Assembly: GCF_009909205.1 (NCBI RefSeq)
Contig: NZ_JAAAPN010000003.1
Span: forward strand, 248,001-312,000
Direction of reading: 5' to 3'
Length of the DNA stretch: 64,000 bases
Origin: Aquabacterium fontiphilum
GTDB lineage: Bacteria; Pseudomonadota; Gammaproteobacteria; Burkholderiales; Burkholderiaceae_C
Shown: positions 60,991 through 64,000 of the stretch, piece by piece
Numbering within the stretch: position 1 is the first letter of the stretch
Layout of the letters: the number at the start of each line of letters is the position of its first letter
The notes under the pieces: model-generated
Told to the model about the DNA's origin: nothing
Database searches by the model: none
Seen by the model: only the letters and a program-made list of their open reading frames with translations
Position numbers and translations under genes: made by a program

Positions 60991-62037
60991 ATGCCCCGTT
61001 TGCCCCTGACCCCGCCTCGACAAACCGGTGGCGCGCTGCGCAGCGCGCTCATGCTGCTCATGGGGGTGGCGCTGATGCTGGCTGGCCTGGCGGCCTGGTG
61101 GGTTACGCGGCCCTTGCCGCTGCGCGGTGGTGTAGCCGTCGAGTTCTCTGTCGAGCAAGGCAGCACCCCGAGGGATGTGGCCCGTGGCTGGGTAGAGGCG
61201 GGTGTGGAGGACTCTGACTGGCTGTTGTTCCAGTGGTTCCGCGTGTCCGGGCAGGCGCGGCAGATCCGTGCGGGCAGCTATGAATTGCCTCCAGGCAGCT
61301 CGGCCCGCGACCTGCTGCGCATGATGGTGCGCGGCGATGAGCGGCTGGCCACGGTACGTTTGATCGAGGGCTGGACGTTTGCGCAATGGCGCGCCGAGCT
61401 GGCGAGGGCAGACGGGCTGAAGCCCACAACGTCCGGGCTGTCTGCTGAAGAGATCATGGTGTTGCTCGAGCGGCCCGGTGTGGCGGCAGAAGGGCGCTTT
61501 TTCCCCGACACCTACGCGTACGCAAAAGGCTCGACCGATCTGGCCGTGATGCGGCGGGCGCTGCATGCCATGGAGCATCGGCTGGAGGAGGCCTGGCAGC
61601 AGCGCCAAGCCAACGTGCCACTCGCCAGCATGGAGCAGGCGCTGATACTGGCGTCAATTGTTGAAAAGGAAACCGGGCAGGCAGATGACCGTGCATTGGT
61701 GGCCGGGGTGTTTGCGAACCGGCTGCGCATCGGCATGCGTCTGCAGACCGATCCCACCGTGATCTACGGCTTGGGTGAACGTTTCGACGGCAACCTTCGC
61801 AAGATCGATTTGCAGACCGACACGCCGTACAACACCTACACTCGCGCCGGCCTGCCGCCCACGCCAATCGCCATGCCCGGCAAGGCGTCTTTGCTGGCCG
61901 CCGTGAGGCCGGCCGACACGCGGGCGCTGTACTTCGTCGCCCGAGGCGACGGCAGCAGCGTCTTCAGCAACACGCTGGACGAGCACAATCGCGCCGTCAA
62001 CCGCTATCAGCGTCAGCTCAGAAGCAGCACACCATGA
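60991..62037 (+). CDS. mltG: endolytic murein transglycosylase MltG (YceG)
   Basis: The 348-residue inner-membrane protein has one N-terminal membrane helix (about 20-40) and a periplasmic YceG domain. It cleaves nascent glycan strands. The catalytic Glu lies in [31 protein letters not shown] and [18 protein letters not shown] are family signatures. The start is uncertain: in-frame ATGs also exist at 60961 and 60964, but TATGAT at 60960-60965 looks like a -10 box. The stop overlaps tmk by ATGA. Confidence 0.9.
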   Translation: MPRLPLTPPRQTGGALRSALMLLMGVALMLAGLAAWWVTRPLPLRGGVAVEFSVEQGSTPRDVARGWVEAGVEDSDWLLFQWFRVSGQARQIRAGSYELPPGSSARDLLRMMVRGDERLATVRLIEGWTFAQWRAELARADGLKPTTSGLSAEEIMVLLERPGVAAEGRFFPDTYAYAKGSTDLAVMRRALHAMEHRLEEAWQQRQANVPLASMEQALILASIVEKETGQADDRALVAGVFANRLRIGMRLQTDPTVIYGLGERFDGNLRKIDLQTDTPYNTYTRAGLPPTPIAMPGKASLLAAVRPADTRALYFVARGDGSSVFSNTLDEHNRAVNRYQRQLRSSTP

Positions 62038-62657
62038 ACCAGGGCAAAGGACGTTTCGTCACCGTCGAAGGCATCGACGGGGCAGGCAAAACCACGCACC
62101 TGCGCACCATCGAGCAGGCCTGGCGTGAGGCCGGACACGAGGTGGTGTGCACGCGCGAGCCCGGCGGCACGCCTGTGGCTGAATCCTTGCGCGAAATGGT
62201 GCTGCACCAGCCCATGGACCCGCTCACCGAATCGCTGCTGGTGTTCGCGGCCCGCCGTGACCACCTGGGGCAGGTGATCGAGCCGGCGCTGGCGCGGGGC
62301 GCCTGGGTGCTGTGCGACCGCTTCACCGACGCCACCTTTGCCTACCAGGGCGGTGGCCGTGGGTTTGACGAGGCCGTCCTGAGCCAATTGGAGCAATGGG
62401 TGCAGCAAGGTCGTCAGCCGGACGTGACCATCCTCTTCGATCTACCTCCAGCTGTCGCAGCGGCTCGCTTGCGCGACGCGCGCGCACCAGACCGTTTTGA
62501 GGCTCAGGATGTCGCCTTTTTCGAGCGTGTGCGTCAGGGCTACCTGCGCCGGCAGGCTGCCGACCCCGGTCGGTTCGTCGTGGTACAGGCCGATCGCACA
62601 CCCGACGAGGTGGGCGCGGCCTTGCTGGCCGCCTTGCGTGAGCGGGGGGTGGCATGA
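62034..62657 (+). CDS. tmk: thymidylate kinase
   Basis: The 207-residue enzyme phosphorylates dTMP to dTDP. The P-loop is [10 protein letters not shown], the DR(Y/F) motif [17 protein letters not shown], and the lid region [14 protein letters not shown] has Arg residues of the bacterial type. It overlaps mltG and holB by four bases on each side, so the three genes are probably translationally coupled. Confidence 0.97.
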   Translation: MNQGKGRFVTVEGIDGAGKTTHLRTIEQAWREAGHEVVCTREPGGTPVAESLREMVLHQPMDPLTESLLVFAARRDHLGQVIEPALARGAWVLCDRFTDATFAYQGGGRGFDEAVLSQLEQWVQQGRQPDVTILFDLPPAVAAARLRDARAPDRFEAQDVAFFERVRQGYLRRQAADPGRFVVVQADRTPDEVGAALLAALRERGVA

Positions 62658-63694
62658 GCGCCACCACCGCACTGGCGCCCTGGTTGTTGGGCCCGCTCCA
62701 GCAGGCGCTCGACCAGGTGCGGGGTCATGCCCTGCTGGTCCATGGGCAACCGGGTGTCGGGCAATTTGACTTCGGTTTGGCGCTGGCCTCTGCCTGGTTG
62801 TGCGAGGCGCAGGACGGCCAAGGCGCGCCGCTCAGGCCCGCGTGTGGCCGCTGCACGGCCTGCCACCTCATCCAGGCGAGGGCGCACCCGGACCTCATGG
62901 TCCTCCTGCCCGAGGCGCTGGAGGCCGCGCTGGGCTGGTCGGCGGCGTCGGACGACGATGGCAAGTCCGAGCCGGCCGGCAAAGGACGCAAGCCCAGCCA
63001 AGAGATCAAGGTCGAGGCTGTGCGGCGCGCGGTGGCCTTTTCTCAGCACACCTCGTCGCGCGGTCGAGCCAAGGTGATCCTGATCCATCCCGCTGGGCGC
63101 ATGAACACCGTGTCAAGCAACACGCTGCTCAAGACGCTGGAAGAGCCTCCTGGCGCGGTGCGCTTCATCCTGTCGGCCGTGGGCTCGGTCGATGGCATCC
63201 TGCCCACCATCCGCAGCCGCTGCCAGATGTGGCATCTGGCCTTGCCCGACGCGGAGCCGGCGGTGCGCTGGTTGTGTGCACAGGCCGAGGGGCTGTCGGA
63301 GGGGGATGCGGCCCTGCTGCTGGCTGCCGCCGGCGGCGAACCCGGCACGGCGCTGGACAGGTTGACGCAAGGCCTGACCGCTTCAAGCTGGCGCGGGCTG
63401 CCTGCTCAGGTGGCGCAAGGGCAGGCCGGCGCGATGGCGCAATGGCCGTTGCCCCTCGTGATCGAGACACTGCAGAAGCTCTGTCTGGATCTCTCTGCCG
63501 TGTCGGTGGGTGGACAGCCGCATTACTTCGAGGCCGCGAGCCTGCCTGCGCCGCCACCGCTTGCCCGGCTGCTGGCTTGGCACAAGCAGCTGCAACAGGT
63601 GGCCCGACATGCCGAGCATCCTTGGCACGCCACCTTGCGGCTGGAAAGCCTGCTTGACCAAGCTGCACTGGCTCTTCGGCGGCGCGCGGCCTGA
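62654..63694 (+). CDS. holB: DNA polymerase III delta' subunit
   Basis: This 346-residue stator subunit of the clamp loader carries a degenerate P-loop ([14 protein letters not shown], no GKT), as expected for delta'. The zinc module has the CxxCxxC run [12 protein letters not shown] preceded by a further Cys. The sensor/arginine region is [19 protein letters not shown], followed by [10 protein letters not shown] with the SRC motif. The C-terminal collar domain is about 210-346. A 20-30 residue insertion (about 100-120, Gly/Lys-rich) is seen before the EVRRAVAF-like helix. Confidence 0.93.
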   Translation: MSATTALAPWLLGPLQQALDQVRGHALLVHGQPGVGQFDFGLALASAWLCEAQDGQGAPLRPACGRCTACHLIQARAHPDLMVLLPEALEAALGWSAASDDDGKSEPAGKGRKPSQEIKVEAVRRAVAFSQHTSSRGRAKVILIHPAGRMNTVSSNTLLKTLEEPPGAVRFILSAVGSVDGILPTIRSRCQMWHLALPDAEPAVRWLCAQAEGLSEGDAALLLAAAGGEPGTALDRLTQGLTASSWRGLPAQVAQGQAGAMAQWPLPLVIETLQKLCLDLSAVSVGGQPHYFEAASLPAPPPLARLLAWHKQLQQVARHAEHPWHATLRLESLLDQAALALRRRAA

Positions 63695-63777
63695 GGTGTA
63701 TGGGAATGTAAACGCCCCCCGGACTGGGGGCTAGTTCACACCCTAACGGGGGGGCACCGCGTTACACTGCGCCCACG

Positions 63778-64000
63778 ATGAGTGACTTTCAGACCACCGC
63801 CATGCCGTCCGCGTTCGCGGGTGCGGCGCCCGGCAAGCTGTCTTCCGGCCTGGGCGGATCAGCAGGTGCATTGCCCGCTTCTGGCAGCGCGGCGCGTCCG
63901 AGCGTCATTCAACTTGTCTTCCGCGAAAAGGGCGCGCTGTATGCTGCCTACATTCCGGCTTTCACCGATGGCGGGCTGTTCGTGCCCACCACCCGTGAGT
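63778..64000 (+). CDS. pilZ: PilZ-domain type IV pilus assembly protein (3' truncated by window edge)
   Basis: The first 74 residues are visible. After a Ser/Ala/Gly-rich head of about 40 residues comes PSVIQLVFREKGALYAAYIP and GGLFVPTTRE, matching the start of PilZ, needed for type IV pilus biogenesis in relatives. The order tmk-holB-pilZ is conserved in pseudomonads and betaproteobacteria. The rest lies beyond base 64000. A TACACT at 63762-63767 could be a -10 box, but operon read-through from holB (83-base gap) is equally possible. Confidence 0.85.
   Translation, partial: MSDFQTTAMPSAFAGAAPGKLSSGLGGSAGALPASGSAARPSVIQLVFREKGALYAAYIPAFTDGGLFVPTTRE

Noticed and set aside
63709-63733. GC-rich inverted repeat GCCCCCCGGACTGGGGGC between holB and pilZ as a terminator
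   Set aside because: No T-run follows and the loop is poorly defined; it may only be a weak hairpin.

Overview
The window is GC-rich chromosomal DNA densely packed with housekeeping genes. No insertion sequence, prophage, CRISPR array or rRNA operon was seen, and no gap between genes exceeds 300 bases. Gene content and order point to a betaproteobacterium of the order Burkholderiales, in the Comamonadaceae/Sphaerotilaceae-like part of that order. Supporting blocks are yhbY/rlmE-ftsH-folP-glmM-pstSCAB-phoU-phoB-phoR, rpmE (type B)-rho-trxA, a PhaR regulator, DUF4149 and DUF4936 proteins, and mltG-tmk-holB-pilZ. The family assignment is inference; the order is well supported.

Layout. Bases 1-2800 hold the end of an alpha/beta hydrolase, relA and tRNA-Val(GAC). 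Bases 2.8-9.3 kb hold phaR, a divergent tesA/ybbA-like pair, rlmB, an MFS transporter with a D-2-hydroxyacid dehydrogenase, an unknown protein, and the iron pair bfr-bfd with a near-consensus Fur box. Bases 9.3-15.1 kb hold carAB, greA and a DUF4149 membrane protein. Bases 15.1-20.7 kb hold yhbY/rlmE (divergent), ftsH behind a sigma-32-like promoter, folP and glmM. Bases 20.7-28.2 kb are the phosphate block: a fasciclin-domain lipoprotein and pstS diverge from a region carrying Pho boxes on both strands, followed by pstCAB, phoU, phoB and phoR. Bases 28.2-32.2 kb (minus strand) hold a GT-C-type membrane protein, rpmE type B, rho with a long structured leader, and trxA.

Bases 32.3-38.6 kb encode an AddB/AddA-like helicase-nuclease pair, probably the double-strand-break end-resection enzyme. 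Next come a pseudokinase-HDOD fusion, pyrD, tex, two small unknown proteins, a heavy-metal P-type ATPase, a patatin-like protein, a CBS/CorC membrane protein and an iron-containing alcohol dehydrogenase. Bases 51.2-58.5 kb form a fatty-acid block: a PsrA-like TetR regulator with its own operator-like site, a high-molecular-weight FabG, a MaoC-type hydratase, a thiolase, an acyl-CoA synthetase and a hotdog-GNAT fusion. The window closes with an NRDE protein, a DUF4936 protein, ygfZ, and the overlapping mltG-tmk-holB set followed by the start of pilZ.

No self-evident new defence or mobile system is present. The most noteworthy signals are the triple Pho half-site array in front of the fasciclin lipoprotein, the pseudokinase-HDOD fusion, the PsrA-type operator, the replaced ferroxidase ligand in bacterioferritin, the hotdog-GNAT fusion and several structured mRNA leaders (carA, greA, rho).
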